From: Phaeoceros laevis
Lineage: Eukaryota > Anthocerotophyta > Anthocerotopsida > Notothyladales
Length of the DNA stretch: 64,000 nt
Reading direction: 5' to 3'
Assembly (NCBI GenBank): GCA_049999765.1
Contig: JBNGIQ010008997.1
Location: 62,001-126,000 of the forward strand
Position numbers and translations under genes: made by a program. The stretch's first letter is position 1. Each line of letters begins with the position of its first letter. The notes under the pieces were generated by a model, which was not told the origin of the DNA, did no database searches, and worked only from the letters and a program-made list of their open reading frames with translations. Below, in pieces: positions 47,219 to 59,205 of the stretch.

Positions 47219-47958
47219 TGGTGCTGTTAAATACCGAAGAAAAAATGCGACAAAAATTGTTTTTTGTGCTACCTGTTAATGCGCTGGACAAGTCCCTGGG
47301 ATGCTGCTGCAATTATGATGCTCCAGCTCACGCAGCAAAGGCGGAGCAGATCAAGAATCTTTCCCCCATCCCTTGGCGTGGGAGAAAGCCCACAAGCCAC
47401 TTCCTGCTTGGCAAGTGTCGCTTTCGCGTAACCTGGATTCTTGTTCCCGTTTGCCGGTTCGTTCCCCCTAGCTCGCTGCTTGCTTGTCAGTGTAATTTCT
47501 CGGACACGCACACGACACACCCACAGACTAACTAAATCTCTATCTTTATACATCGCTATTGTCATCTCTATGTACGTAACAGACCGGGTCTGGTGGTATC
47601 AAACAAGCCACCGCCGACTCTGTCTTGGGAGAGGGGATTTCCTAGGTCCTCATCACCTCTCTCCGCTTTCAAATCGATGCCCATCCAATGAGGGATGAGT
47701 CCTGACTGACACATCTCTTGCACCAGTGGCGAGCTTCCCTCTTTAGGTGATGATAATAATGCGTCCACAAACATTTTTGTAGATATCCACGGACTGGCAT
47801 GTTGCAACAGAAATTTATAGAACGACAGGGCCGGCTACTATTTATACGACAATCCAAATCTGGGCTTGTTGGAAACGCCAAATCTGGTGCACACGATCAT
47901 GCGGATGTTGGGAAGCACCACCTGCCCACTTATCAGCCTAGCCTTATTTAGACTACAA
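47219..47958. other. Intergenic region between tRNA-Glu and the STAR2-like gene
   Basis: About 740 bp; likely includes the 3' untranslated region of the STAR2-like gene. Nothing else is recognised. Confidence 0.4.
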
Positions 47959-49235
47959 CTAGCCTTCTTGGAGCAGCAGCTGGGATTCCAGCTGATAGGC
48001 AGCGGTGAAGAAAGAGGGCCAGCTCAAATAAGTGGCCAGAACTGCACTCATGGTGGATGCCCCCACCTGCATGTTCATCACCACTAACTGCAGCTGAATG
48101 GCTTCCATGGGGGAGGAGCCACCCATGATGAGCCCAGTCATGGCTCCTGGCAGGGTGACGAGTCCCAGTGTCTTGGCAGAGTCCAGAACAGGGGCCAGCC
48201 CCAGGACCAGTGCCCTCCTCACTTGCTTCGCTGTTGCCTGACGTGGCGTAGCTCCCAACGACAGCGCCGTCTCAATCTGCAGCAAGAACCATATCCAGAC
48301 ACAACATACGTACCTTGCTGATGAGTTTCCTGCCATCAGTGTTCCTGCAACAGAAAGTTTGGAATGCCAGGCACACTCCCTCTCACATGGCCATGGCTGG
48401 GAACCAGAAACAAATTGCAACTTAAGTTGGTGGCTTGGTTGGAAACCGAATTCAGTCAATCGTTACATATGTCACTGATTCATGAAGCCTCTGGACAGCC
48501 CTGGACTTGCACTGCAACTGCGTATGTACCAGATTCTGCTGCAGTTTGATGTCATCTCTCAGCCGATTCAAGGTGACGCCAGTCACAGACATGGAGCTCC
48601 CCACCATCATTCCTGCCACTGGTATAATGTAACGAGGCGTGAATGGGAAGACATCCAGGCAAATCAGGAGTGACATTGTTAGTGCAGTTCCAAACAGTAT
48701 GGACGCTCCTGCCACATACTTGGCATGAGGCACATGCTTTGCTCGCTGTCCAGCTGTGTGACCTGCAACTGTGACCTATGAGAAACACCATCAGAAGCTA
48801 CAAGGACAATATCTATCCTCCATGCAGCTTGTAATCCTCTACAAGCAAGCATTAGCAGTAGCTGCGTGTAATCCAGGGGGTAAAGGATCGCTGGTACGCC
48901 CCCTCTGCACTGAGTTCCTTTCTTACCATGAGCATGTATGCGAGAAATATCAAGGCCGCATTCTTCTGCTTGAAAATAAATTCCAGAAAAAATCCTGCGA
49001 TGGACAGCTGAACGAAGGCCCGAGCTATTGAGTAAAGCATGTCCCGTTCTATCCCCAGTTCTTGGTACCAGGCAACTAGCACTGCGACACCGACAACGGC
49101 CAACGCAGCCAGTGGCTTGAGAATGCCGTCCGCGAAGTCCTCCCACATTTGTTTCGGATCTATGCCAGCCAACATGGTGTCTGCCTCCAGTTCCATAGCA
49201 GGCGCTGCGCTGTTTCTGAATAGGCTATATGACAA
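47959..49235 (-). CDS. STAR2: UPF0014-family membrane protein, ALS3/STAR2-like ABC transporter subunit
   Basis: Plant members (Arabidopsis ALS3, rice STAR2) are the membrane half of a bacterial-type ABC transporter that works with the ATPase STAR1, and give aluminium tolerance; bacterial FetB is a relative. Three exons, 49235-48927, 48775-48530 and 48276-47959, join in frame for 290 residues. Several hydrophobic helices are visible, including PLAALAVVGVAVLVAWYQEL in exon 1 and AGASILFGTALTMSLLICL in exon 2. The family signatures IIPVAGMMVGSSMSVTGVTL, ETALSLGATPRQATAKQVRR and LPGAMTGLIMGGSSPMEAIQ are intact. An internal Met at 49196 is an alternative start. It is head-to-head with the U11/U12-31K gene, 336 bp apart. 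Confidence 0.93.
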
Positions 49236-49571
49236 TCCAGCAGCTGCGGACTACTACCAATCCATCCGTGTTAAAGACAAAGGATATCCTTTTGTTCTTT
49301 AACAAGAGGATATCCGTAGAAGAACATTGCCACAGTCCAACTTTCTGGATCCCCTTTTCTGAAGATGACTGCACTCCACAGTATTAGACGCCTTCACTCG
49401 TCAGTCCAGGCGTCTTCGATTTGAGGTTGCTACAGGAAGCCCGAAGGCATCCTGCGAAATCAAACTTCCGTCCATCCCACACACTAATGTTATGAAACCC
49501 TAGTCTCAGTAGTCTGTCTCTTCCTTGCACCATGCTTCAAGAGGAGCACGGTTGCAGTTCCTGATCACACT
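49236..49571. promoter_or_regulatory. Compact bidirectional promoter region
   Basis: 336 bp between the divergent start codons of the STAR2-like and U11/U12-31K genes, so both core promoters and leaders must share it. No TATA box is obvious. A short inverted pair of GAAGACGCC-type words lies near 49386-49414. Confidence 0.5.
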
Positions 49572-51064
49572 ATGGCATCGGGACGTCCCCGAATTCCCAG
49601 GAAACATGTTGGCAGTAGCGATGAGGAGGATGAGTACGATTACAGTAGTTATGCCTCGAGGGGAATCGGGGGATCTGCCGGAGACGACGGAAGAACGAAA
49701 GGTGGCAGCGGAGGTCTAGTTCCATCCAAGTCAACGGTGTATGTCAGCAACCTGGATTTCAGTCTAACGAACAGCGACATCTACACTATCTTCGCCACCT
49801 GCGGCAAAATCGGCAAGTGCGTGCGGGAGTTGAAGTGAATTGTTGTTGGATTCCCGACTGAAACTACGATTCCGCGAGCTGCGAACTAAGAACAAGCAAT
49901 ATCTTGGCTTTCCGCAGGGTGACGGTCCTGAAGGACCGGCAGTCAAGGCAGAGTAGAGGAGTGGCTTTCATCTTGTATCTTGCCCGAGAAGATGCTGAAA
50001 GTGCGGTAAGCCCCAAGGGCTGGGAGGCATCAGCTGATGCTTTTGCTGTAACAAGGCGGTACCTTGTTAAGGGATTGCTGTGAATTGCAGGTGAAAGTGA
50101 TGAACGGCAAAGTTCTGAACAAGAGGACGCTGAAAGTCTCGATTGCGGCTGACAATGGCAGGGCCAGGGAATTCATCAGACGTCGTGTATGTATCAGTCG
50201 CTGCTGTCCAAATTTACCACTTCTCTTACCAGACTTCCTCAGTGTGGTGCAGTCAAGTATGTAACTGTGCACGTCGTTTTCTAACTGGAAGTTATGCATC
50301 AGCTTGACCATGACTGTTTGTGTCCACCATGCCAGGTTTACAAGGATAAAACTAGATGCTATGAATGTGGAGAAGAAGGGCACTTATCTTATGAGTGTCC
50401 GAAAAACCAGGTAGAGCTTAGGTTTTCTGCGTTTCATCCTGCCGTCAGGTTGAGTGATTCAACCAATTGTCCAACTCGGTGTGGTGTCATGTCAGTTAGG
50501 GACAAGAGAACGTCCAACTCCGAAAAAAAGAAGAAAAGGTTATCAAGGACAGGATGATGGTGGTGCGAAAAGAGAACCTGAAGACAGGTATTGCCCTTTT
50601 TGCCCATTTGAAGGTTTGATGGGAACAGATTCCAGTTCAAATTTCCATCAGAGCAGCAATTGAGTTGTTGATTTCTGCAGCGACGAGGAGGAGGTCGACG
50701 AGGCACAGTTTGAGGATGATAACTGGGCTTCTGTTGTAGCACCACGGTGTGTTTCCACCCCAAAATTATGGTTCTTCAGTACTACACCTCATGCTTGATG
50801 ATATTCCAATTGCTGTGGAGACGTTTTTAAACCTCAGCTTACGATGTGTGTTGTTTGGGCAGAGGTGCTCTTGGGGAAACAGGCGGAAGCAGGAAAGAGC
50901 AAAGGCAGGCTAGGACGCTCCAGGTGGGATTTTGATTTCTAGTCCATCCAGTGACACGCTTGGTTGGTAATTCTGTGGATAGGGTTGTTTCTCAAGAGTT
51001 AGCCTTGATGCAGGGTCCTAAGAAGAAATCAGGGTACTTCAGTGATGAAAGTGGGGAGGATTGA
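49572..51064 (+). CDS. U11/U12 small nuclear ribonucleoprotein 31 kDa protein (ZCRB1)
   Basis: A subunit of the U11/U12 di-snRNP of the minor spliceosome, which removes U12-type introns. Eight exons join in frame: 49572-about 49816, about 49918-50007, about 50091-50189, about 50336-50410, about 50491-50588, about 50681-50747, about 50863-50923 and about 51014-51064. The RRM has RNP2 [13 protein letters not shown] and RNP1 [11 protein letters not shown]. The CCHC zinc knuckle [14 protein letters not shown] follows, then [15 protein letters not shown], an acidic stretch [19 protein letters not shown], and the end [14 protein letters not shown]. All parts are in the usual order. It shows that this genome keeps the minor spliceosome. 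Confidence 0.95.
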
Positions 51065-52609
51065 GGGATATGTCTGGCATGTCTGAAGCCATGGCTTCCC
51101 AAGCATCCCCTGGCTTTCGATATAAGTGAAGTCAGCTCGGCTTTACTACTTGTAAGTAGTATGACCTAGCAAATGCTCGTGATACGATGTTATGACGTTT
51201 TGTTGGTCAGTGCTAACTAATGGATGTTCCCAGCGGTGACAGATGTTTTCCCTGATGAGAGCTTACATGCTTGCAGGAGGCGGGCAATTGCATCGAGTAA
51301 GTTGAGCAATCCTAAGATAGTGACAGTCCCTATCATCAGGCAGCCTGTGGGACCTTACTGGGCGCCTATCAACGCTGACACCCTATTCGGTGTCATTCCA
51401 GCACCACACTTTCGCTACCGAGGTCTGGAAAACAATTAGGATATCATCGCTGCCTAGGGGTGCCATCTGGCATGATTTTCGCCTAATAAAACAATTGGTA
51501 TGCTGGTCTTCCAGCGCGTTATTCACAGCGAAGAGTACGTACACAGCGCTAAAACGTAGGGCACATCATCTTATGGCGGACCGTACATGAATTCGCTTCT
51601 GTCCTAAGGTGTGAGTTTATTGCCAGATCCGAGCGAGGTCTTTCGACCGCTTCCGGGATCGTTATATGATCATGTAGACTAGAAAATGACATGAATGAAA
51701 GGCAGGTTGATGCTGAACTTGGAAGCCTCTTTGTAGAAGGTGGCCATGTTCAGCCTTTTTGTAAAAGGTGGGTGCAACCTTTCACTTCTGCGCTGTAGGA
51801 AATGCCTCCGGGCATCATGAGGAGGGGGCTCTGCAGGGGAAGTGGTATGCATATCAGCTTCTACTGGATGGTCAAGGAGTCCTGAGTATCACAATTGGTC
51901 ACAGCGGTGCAAATGATCCCATTCTACTGGATCTCCAGCTGAAGGGCCATATCGGTTCCTCGGTACTTGGCATGACCTTTCTGGTTTTGCATAAACAGCA
52001 CAACTCTTACATCTTGTCCGGAAGGATGAGCAGGAGCGATGTCAACACCTACTAAGATGTCCAAGTGTTGTTAGGATGATTGTCATGCTCAGCTTGGCAC
52101 TGTCCGTTCGTTGCTTTGCAAGCAGGTAAGCTTGTTGTAATTACCAGGCAGGCAGCTGCGGTACAGCACAGGCCCCTCCTGAAGAAGGTTTTGTAACATT
52201 GCCTCGCTAATCACCAGTAATCATATCCATGGGGAAGCTACTGCCACATTCAACTGGCTGTGTGGGAGCATGCATATATGTATGGAGGTGAGCTGCCAGC
52301 AGCACACATCGATCTAAGGGTTCCTGGTCCCATCAGTAGCTTGTATCATCAGTCTATAAGCACTGATGGTTTGACCACGTCTAGGGTTATGCACCCACTG
52401 AGACGAAGTTTTGTGAGCTTTGCAGGTTCAGCCAGATGAGAACGTGGTGCTAGTCTTGCTGCTGTGTACAGCCATTCGTGAGTCAGGTAATGCTGAGGGT
52501 ACTTGGTGTGCGTCAACTGGAATTTGAGAGGTTTCACTATGCTCCTGGAGCAGACCTGGTCCGTGCTAGGGTTCCAATTTCCAACAGTTTCCCGGCTGCC
52601 GGTCGAAAT

Positions 52610-52662
52610 ACGTGGCGAGGTGTTCAATTCTCAAATACGTGGCGAGGTGTTCAATTCCCATG
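52610..52662 (+). repeat. 26-bp tandem duplication
   Basis: AATACGTGGCGAGGTGTTCA plus AATTC occurs twice head to tail. Confidence 0.9.
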
Positions 52663-53204
52663 TGGAGTTTGGCTAAACACCATAATCTACTACTACGTGT
52701 TCGATACAGGAGTGAGAAGAGACGTGTTGGACTGTTCACAATCGGTTACCAGTTACGGTCTTACCTAAACGACACACAATATAACTAGTGCAGTATCACC
52801 CGCACTAGCTCACGAGCCCACGAGTAGTTAAGAGTAGACCTTTAAAGTTTAAACACCCCCTAGAAACGCCCCAATACGGATTCATTACGGAATACGGCTG
52901 CGTGCACTGCCATTAGCTTTTCACGACAGTAGGCATGTTTTAAATATAATAATAATAATAATCTCACTGTCCCCGACTTGCAAGCCCTCATAGGCATTGC
53001 CCCTTAGTTGCAGGAATCGGCGATTCATTGAAATGAATCGTTGATTCATTCATACGTAAATCATCGCGACGTAGGTAGGAATCATAAAATCACTTTTATT
53101 TTACATGGTGGAATAAAAAAATCAAAATACTATATTTATACGGTATGAATTTCGAAATTAGCAATATTAGTTACGAGCTCCATTCGCCCGCTCGTCCGTG
53201 ACTT

Positions 53205-53310
53205 ATTTGCGCAGGCGACTCGTTTCCTACGCGGGTGACTTGTCTCCTACACGCGTGACTAGTCTTGTCTCCTACGCGCGGGCGACTCGTCTCCTACGCG
53301 GGTGACTTAG
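53205..53310 (+). repeat. Degenerate repeats of about 20 bp (GTGACTTGTCTCCTACGCG)
   Basis: Five or so imperfect units of the form (G)CGRCTYGTCTCCTACGCGGG, with variable lengths. There are no unique spacers between them, so they form a minisatellite. Confidence 0.8.
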
Positions 53311-53534
53311 TTAAGTAGGTCACTAAGTACGTAATACTATATAGGCCAGATCGTATACTAGAATATAAATATTTACATACGGTGTATATTAAAATATAAA
53401 TATTTATAAATATATCGTATGTACGGCGATTCCGCATCGTTATTTTGCAATGAAGCGTCAATTTGACATCAGGTACGTCACGTTCCCGCTGCGGTATTTT
53501 ACGCTTCGGCAACTAAGCATTGCCCAAACAGGTG

Positions 53535-53575
53535 CAGCCCAGTGATCTCCCTACAGCCCAGTGATCTCCCTACAG
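53535..53575 (+). repeat. 19-bp tandem duplication
   Basis: CAGCCCAGTGATCTCCCTA is present twice in direct succession. Confidence 0.85.
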
Positions 53576-53910
53576 GTACCGACCGGTACAGCACACCAAT
53601 CAAGGAAGATACCGGCAGCAATTGCGCGCACGTCGCTCAACTGGGCTTTGCAATTGCGTCCTTCGAGAATGCATGCATATGGTGTCGAGAGCAACAAGAG
53701 CAGCCGCCTGGCCCGGCTACCTCAGTGACAATTGCGCGATGGATGGAGGTCGCACACGGATACCCAGCAGGTCAAGATACCGCAACCTGCCGTCCAGATT
53801 GATCCAGATGGTGCCCCCCCAGCCTGGCCAGGCGAAGACGCGCGCGTCCCTGCGTAATACCGCCCGCCGTTGAGTCGATGTCAACCACCGGGTGAAACTG
53901 GATCACATTG

Positions 53911-53940
53911 TTTTTTTTTTNNNNNNNNNNTTTTTTTTTT
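53911..53940. other. 10-N gap within a poly-T run
   Basis: Ten or more T on each side of ten N: the assembly broke at a homopolymer, and the true length is unknown. Confidence 0.95.
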
Positions 53941-54593
53941 GTGAATCACGGCGCTTTTTCATATATGACACATGGGATCACATTGTCAACCGAAGGGAGC
54001 TAGAAAGCTTGTATGGCCGTATATATCTATAGTTAGATTGGCAGTGAACAACCAGTCTGTTTGTTTGCATCCAACGTGTATCGTTAGACACCAGGACACG
54101 GCGCGGGCCGGCTATGGGCATCAACTTGAGCGGCATTTGAGCAGGACGTGTTGCAACACAAAGTGGAGAGCTGGACGCTCAGTAGCCAACAAGGCGGCAG
54201 TGGTTGGTACCGGTACCGGTGCCTCCCGGCCTGGGTTGACCTCTCTTCCTCAGGACTGTGGGCCATCCAATTGCAAGCAGAAGTCCTGAGCTATTTAAGC
54301 ATGGAAAGCAGGCATCGTCAGAGTAGAGTCAGCAGACCTGCTGCTGGTCCAAGTCTGCTGGGTCATGATCAATGGCGCCGGCGGAGGAGAAGACTTGGTA
54401 CTAAACATCCAAGCATTGCCAAGCCATTGCAACTCAAGTATGGACTTGTTTGTGGGGAGACACTAGCTGCTAAACCGGCTGCAGCTTGCATTTGGTTCTA
54501 TCACCCTCAGGAACTGGAAGCTCCTTGACGTTGTGGAGCGTTCAAGTTTGAGATTCGATTGCAATTGGTTTGCTCACAGTCGGACCTCTCAAC

Positions 54594-57008
54594 ATGGACA
54601 AGGTGAAGTTGATGCTCACAGGGCTGCTCGCCTTTTTCGTATACGCTTGCTTCTACCGATGGGTTTTACACAGAAACCGACGGGGTCCCAGGGTGTGGCC
54701 ACTCTTGGGTAGTTGGTTGGAGCTGGGCGCCAACAATTACCACTTGTATGAGTGGCTCCAACCATACCTTGAGAAATATTCCACCGTCTCCATTCCTTCC
54801 ATCTCGTTTCACTTCGTCAGCACTGTAGACCCGGCCACTGTGGAGTACATGCTCAAGACAAACTTCGACAACTACCCCAAGGTACCAGCCAGCTTAGGTT
54901 TACGAAGTTGCTGCAAGTTTTATGAGCAGGCTAGGGCCACCATGCCAGATGCAGGCCGGCCTAGGTAGGCGTATTGGACACAATTTTGGATACAAGTAGC
55001 TAGGAGGATGCAATATAGGCCCTCGCTGCTGATTAGTATCAGGTATTTTTTCTTGCAATTGGGTTGCTAACTGGGCAGCTGTAGGGAGAGATTACGCACC
55101 TCCTATCCGAAGAGATGCTTGGAGATGGAATCATCAACGTTGACGGAGACTTGTGGAAGACACAGCGAAAAACTGGAAGCTATGCATTTTCGCACAGAGT
55201 GCTCAGAGATTCCAGCACCACTGTCTCCCGAAGTGGCACTGTCAAGCTGTGCAGCATTCTTGATCGAGCTGCCCACAACGGCCAACCTCTTGACATGCAG
55301 GTCAGCCAGCCTACCAGAGTTTCAAGACCTATGCACCTGTAGACATCCAACAAATCTGTAGGACTAACTATATGATGTGCAGATGCTGTACATGTGTAGT
55401 CCCTGGTCAATATTGATGAATGATATGATATTCATGAGTTATTAAATTTAACATGTCAGTGCGCATGCATGCATATAGGAACTTTGCCAGCCAGATCATG
55501 AAAATTAATGATGCCTGCATGTCATTGAGAAGGCTATCTGTGGTGACCACACAGGACATGTTCAGGCGGATAATGTTGGAGGATACATGCAAAGTCGATG
55601 AAGGGTTGGGAGCTGAGGTTGGAACCCACCACCAGTTTCGTGTAAGCTTGGATGCTGCAGCTAAGGCAGTCACAGCACGATTCACCAACCCTGTGTGGAA
55701 GCTGGCAAGGTTTCTACGAGTGGGCGAAGAGGGCGCCTTGCACAGGCATATGAAAGTTGTGGATGATTTCATTTACAAGTTGATCGAAGACAGGCTGGCT
55801 GAGTTGGAGGACCGTGCACCTTTCGGCACCCAGGTGCGGGAGGTGGGTTTCCTGTCCCGCCAGTGAAGTTCATCTTTTGAAAGAGCGGCTAACTTTTTTG
55901 GATGCCTGCCAACTCCTGAGCATGCGTGCATCTATGCAGGTAAGGTCAGATGTGATCTCATGTTTCATTGTTCAAGCCAGAGACACCATTGCTGCGGGCT
56001 CCACAAACTTGAAAGCCCTACGAGACACTGTGCTCAGCTTCACCATAGCCTCGCACGTGACCTCAGCCACCGCCCTGTCATGGCTCTTGTATCTGGTTTG
56101 CTGTCATCCTGAAGTGGAAGAGAAGATTGTCGAGGAGCTCCTTGAGTTCGAGAGAGATTTCGCTAGTGACGTATCTGCAACTGTCGACGAAGCTACTAGG
56201 ATTCGCAGATTTGCTGATGCAGTAACTTACGGAGCCTTGAGCAGGATGCACTACCTGCATGCCGCTGCTACCGAAACTGTGAGGTTGTATCCCTCGGTTC
56301 CTCTTGTAAGTTGCCTATGATAAGCGCTTCCATTCTTTGCATTGCTTAGAAGGTAATTTACTTAGTTGTAAGTAATTGCTCCTTTTGTTGGAAACAGGCC
56401 TCCAGGGAGTGTCAAAGGGATGACACACTGCCGGATGGCACAAGGCTCAAGAAAGGTGACATTCTTGCGTATGCACCATACTGCATGGCCCGGATGAAGA
56501 GGCTGTGGGGGGAGGATGCTTCCCAGTTCCGGCCTGAGAGGTGGCTCAAAGACGGTGTCTTCCAGCAAGAGTCCCCATTCAAATTTCCCAGCTTCCATGT
56601 AAGTATTTTCTTGTACCAACTTTGTACAAGTATGCGAAATGTTGACCTTGCCTCAACGGGATCATAAATGGTGTTCCAATCTTGTCATTTCGAAAGGAAG
56701 GTACAAGGAGGTCTTACCATCATATCGATTTGCTAGTTCATGTTTCGATTTGCCAGCAGCAGCAACAGCTCTGAATAGTTTGGTGGTGGTCTCGTTCAGT
56801 ACTGATATGATGCTGCCTGCAGGCTGGTCCGCGTATTTGCATGGGGAAAGACCTTGCTTACCTTCAAGTAAAGATGAACGCAGCCATTCTCCTCCGTTTC
56901 TACAAGTTCCAGCTTGTGCCAGGCCACACTGTGCAATACGACAATACACTGGTGTTGGCCATGAAACATGGTTTGAAAATGACGGTCTCGAAACGAAACA
57001 CTTACTAG
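54594..57008 (+). CDS. Cytochrome P450, CYP86 clan, CYP704-like
   Basis: CYP704 enzymes are ER-bound fatty-acid omega-hydroxylases; CYP704B makes sporopollenin precursors for spore and pollen walls. Six exons in frame (54594-54881, 55085-55300, 55555-55842, 55940-56305, 56398-56598, 56823-57008) give 514 residues. An N-terminal anchor ([14 protein letters not shown]) precedes the Pro/Gly hinge [13 protein letters not shown]. Helix C reads [15 protein letters not shown], the ExxR motif is ETVRLYP, the PERF-like motif is [10 protein letters not shown], and the heme-binding loop is [10 protein letters not shown] with the Cys ligand. The I-helix reads [14 protein letters not shown] where relatives have AGRDTTA, so the usual acid-alcohol pair is missing its Asp. 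An upstream in-frame ATG at 54570 exists, but MDKVKLM at 54594 is the better start. Family assignment is from memory of CYP704 sequences. Confidence 0.9.
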
Positions 57009-57068
57009 AGAGGATGGAGAGGATGACCATGGAAAGGCATATTCTGTAACATCGCCATTCATATCAAA

Positions 57069-58150
57069 TCAAATCATGACAGCGCTTCGGAAGATCGATT
57101 GATAAGGTTGCAGCTGACCTAACTCACTCCAGCATCGGCCTTTCAAACGAGCTTGGGTGCATTCAGACACTTTGCCAAGTACTTTGTGCCATCCTGCAAA
57201 TTGACAGTAGTTAACATAAATCCACCAAAATTGACCGGTTCATGCCAGTTGGGGTTGGCTGTGCACTAAAGAGCTTTGAGGTTTTACGAGGATCGCATAG
57301 GCGTCAACTGATGTGAACACTAACCTTTATATGATGATACTCTTCAGACCGTCGACGTCTAAGTTAGAAGAGTTGCTAACAGTACCTGTCAGTGAATGCA
57401 ACAACTTGGCCATCTTTTGACGTTGGGCTCGCTCTTGCTGGTCGAGAAGGGCAAAGGCCTGGACATCATCTAAATGGCAGAGACGATTAAAGAGCATAGT
57501 GAAGATGGGCACCGATCCTTGTTGATCCCTAGGAACATTAGCATCACAACACGCAATACTGAACCTGTTCCAACAGCATTATCAACAAACAGGACCCTAT
57601 TTCTGCAATACCGTCCACGATAGGATAACATTGGTCAGGCATACCTTAGAAATGCCCGCGCAGACAGAAAGACAAGATACTCGAACCAAGTACTCTAGAT
57701 AGGTTAGCCAGTTGACAAATCACTTAGGGAAACATTAGAACATTAGCACCTGCGATTCCAGGCCCATTGATAGTGGTGGAGAATACATCTCGACTGAAAC
57801 ACCATGGGCCAAGCTCGTAGAAGCAACCAGTCAAACTTGAGCAACCAGGGCCCCCATTTAGCCCAATCAACAAAGGGGCATTGACCCAAGAGAGGTCCCC
57901 GAGTCTGTTGCCTCGTAAAAGATGTAAAACAATTGGGACCTGTTCGTCTCACTGACAGGAATGTAGCCTGATGTTGTTGGCAGAGCCTCCAGAGGAAAGT
58001 TTACTCCTCCTGTCAGTGGGCTTTTCACATGTAAGGACTCACACACCTGAAACGGTCAACCAGAAAACGTATCATTTTCCTACGGCTAGAATCCTGCAAA
58101 ATCACATGGCAACCTGTATTTGGAGATGGCAGACGTGGAGGGGCAGCCAT
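57069..58150 (-). CDS. Hypothetical small protein, four exons (uncertain model)
   Basis: I do not recognise it. A phase-consistent model is 58150-58047, 57602-57565, 57517-57386 and 57193-57069, about 132 residues. It opens MAAPPRLPSPNTGCHVILQD, continues SSRRKMIRFLVDRFR, NRVLFVDNAVGTG and SVPIFTMLFNRLCHLDDVQ, then AFALLDQQERAQRQKMAKLL. The middle looks like helices and is rich in Arg, Gln and Leu. The last exon could be read in another frame, ending LAKCLNAPKLV, if the preceding donor differs. The third exon uses a weak AAG acceptor. It converges on the P450 gene with only 60 bp between stop codons. Confidence 0.35.
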
Positions 58151-58214
58151 ATAAGAGAATAAGGGTGGAGGGACCCAAACACTTGCTCGCATCAGCATGG
58201 AATACAATCATTGT

Positions 58215-58305
58215 TTAAGCTTATAGCACAAGGTGATAGCAACTTAATGAACTTATAGCACAAGGTGATCGGTCACATTGTTTAAGCCTATAGCATAAGG
58301 TGATT
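58215..58305 (+). repeat. Three copies of a short repeat (TATAGCACAAGGTGAT)
   Basis: The 16-mer TATAGCACAAGGTGAT occurs at about 58222 and 58254 and once more with one change near 58289. Two of the copies are preceded by TTTAAGC. Confidence 0.85.
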
Positions 58306-58748
58306 TAAGGCCATTTCTGCCAAACTGCTCTCGTCGCCGACGAAACATAAAACTAGGATGGGAGGGCATGCGTAGGATGACTATACGAGGGCGCGGTGAG
58401 TTAGGTTTAGGTCGTGATTAGGTTAGGTCGTACTGGTGTTCGGGGTGTAAGTGAATTTAACGCGTACATTTACGGGGTGCGATGTATCCACATTCCACTG
58501 CCAAACGGTAGCTCGACATGAACCAAGCACAAACTAGTAGGCACGAGTTCATTTCCCCACCGCGACTATTTTCAATAGACTTCCACTTTCAATAGACTTC
58601 GAGACCTCCACAGTTTGCCGCAAGTAAACGTGACTAGCAGTCCTACCTCTTAGTGTAGAACTCTGTCCCTAACAGAGTAGTAGAGTAGTTGCCTGAATAA
58701 TGTCTTTCACATGCCATACCTCATGCTTCATAACAACTACATTACGCA

Positions 58749-59205
58749 CTACAAGTGGATGGGGAGCATGTTCCCAGCCTGGGGAGCAAGTTTCTGTACA
58801 TCAATACTTGCATTGTGCTCCGTAGACCACTGAACTGCTGAAACAGGGCCGCTTAATATAACGCAAGTTCCCAGCACAGCTAGAGAATCTCCTAGACTGG
58901 CTACGTGCAATGTTGTCTCATGTATTACTCCAAACAGACAAGATTGCGACAGAACACCCAGAAATCCTTGCAAACGCCTTCTCCTAGTAACTAACAGCTT
59001 TGAATACCTAGCATTCGTTCTCACAAGTATGCCCCACGTCGAAGTTTTGGTAAGGATTCGCGCAAAAGTGTTTTCCGATCCAATTATTAATCAGACATGG
59101 ACCACAACCACACCATGCGACAAAACACCTAGAAATCCTTCCTCTGTCTCAGCAAATGCCTTGTCGAATACATCACTCGAGATTCCACCAGACTGCTCGG
59201 GAATT
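58749..59205 (-). pseudogene. Protein phosphatase 2C (clade D-like) remnant
   Basis: The minus strand at about 58990-58790 reads GFLGVLSQSCLFGVIHETTL, then HVASLGDSLAVLG and VQWSTEHNASIDVQKL. This matches the PP2C block around the LGDSRAV motif (here LGDSLAV, so the Arg is lost) and the LSxEHN motif. A second piece at about 59200-59085 reads DVFDKAFAETEEGFLGVLSH and then stops. Both pieces carry the same GFLGVLS coding DNA, which points to a partial internal duplication. The metal-binding N-terminal and C-terminal parts are missing. Confidence 0.65.

Larger units (their letters stand above)
51065..54569. other. Intergenic region before the P450 gene
   Basis: About 3.5 kb. No gene is supported. 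It contains a 26-bp tandem duplication (52610-52662), an AT-rich part with AATAAT repeats (52940-52965) and a palindromic CGATTCATT/AATGAATCG (53029-53048), degenerate 20-bp repeats (53205-53310), a 19-bp tandem duplication (53535-53575), and a T-run interrupted by 10 N (53911-53940). Confidence 0.55.

Noticed and set aside
53205-53310. Short direct repeats resembling a CRISPR array
   Set aside because: Units are imperfect and adjacent without unique spacers, and the genome is eukaryotic.
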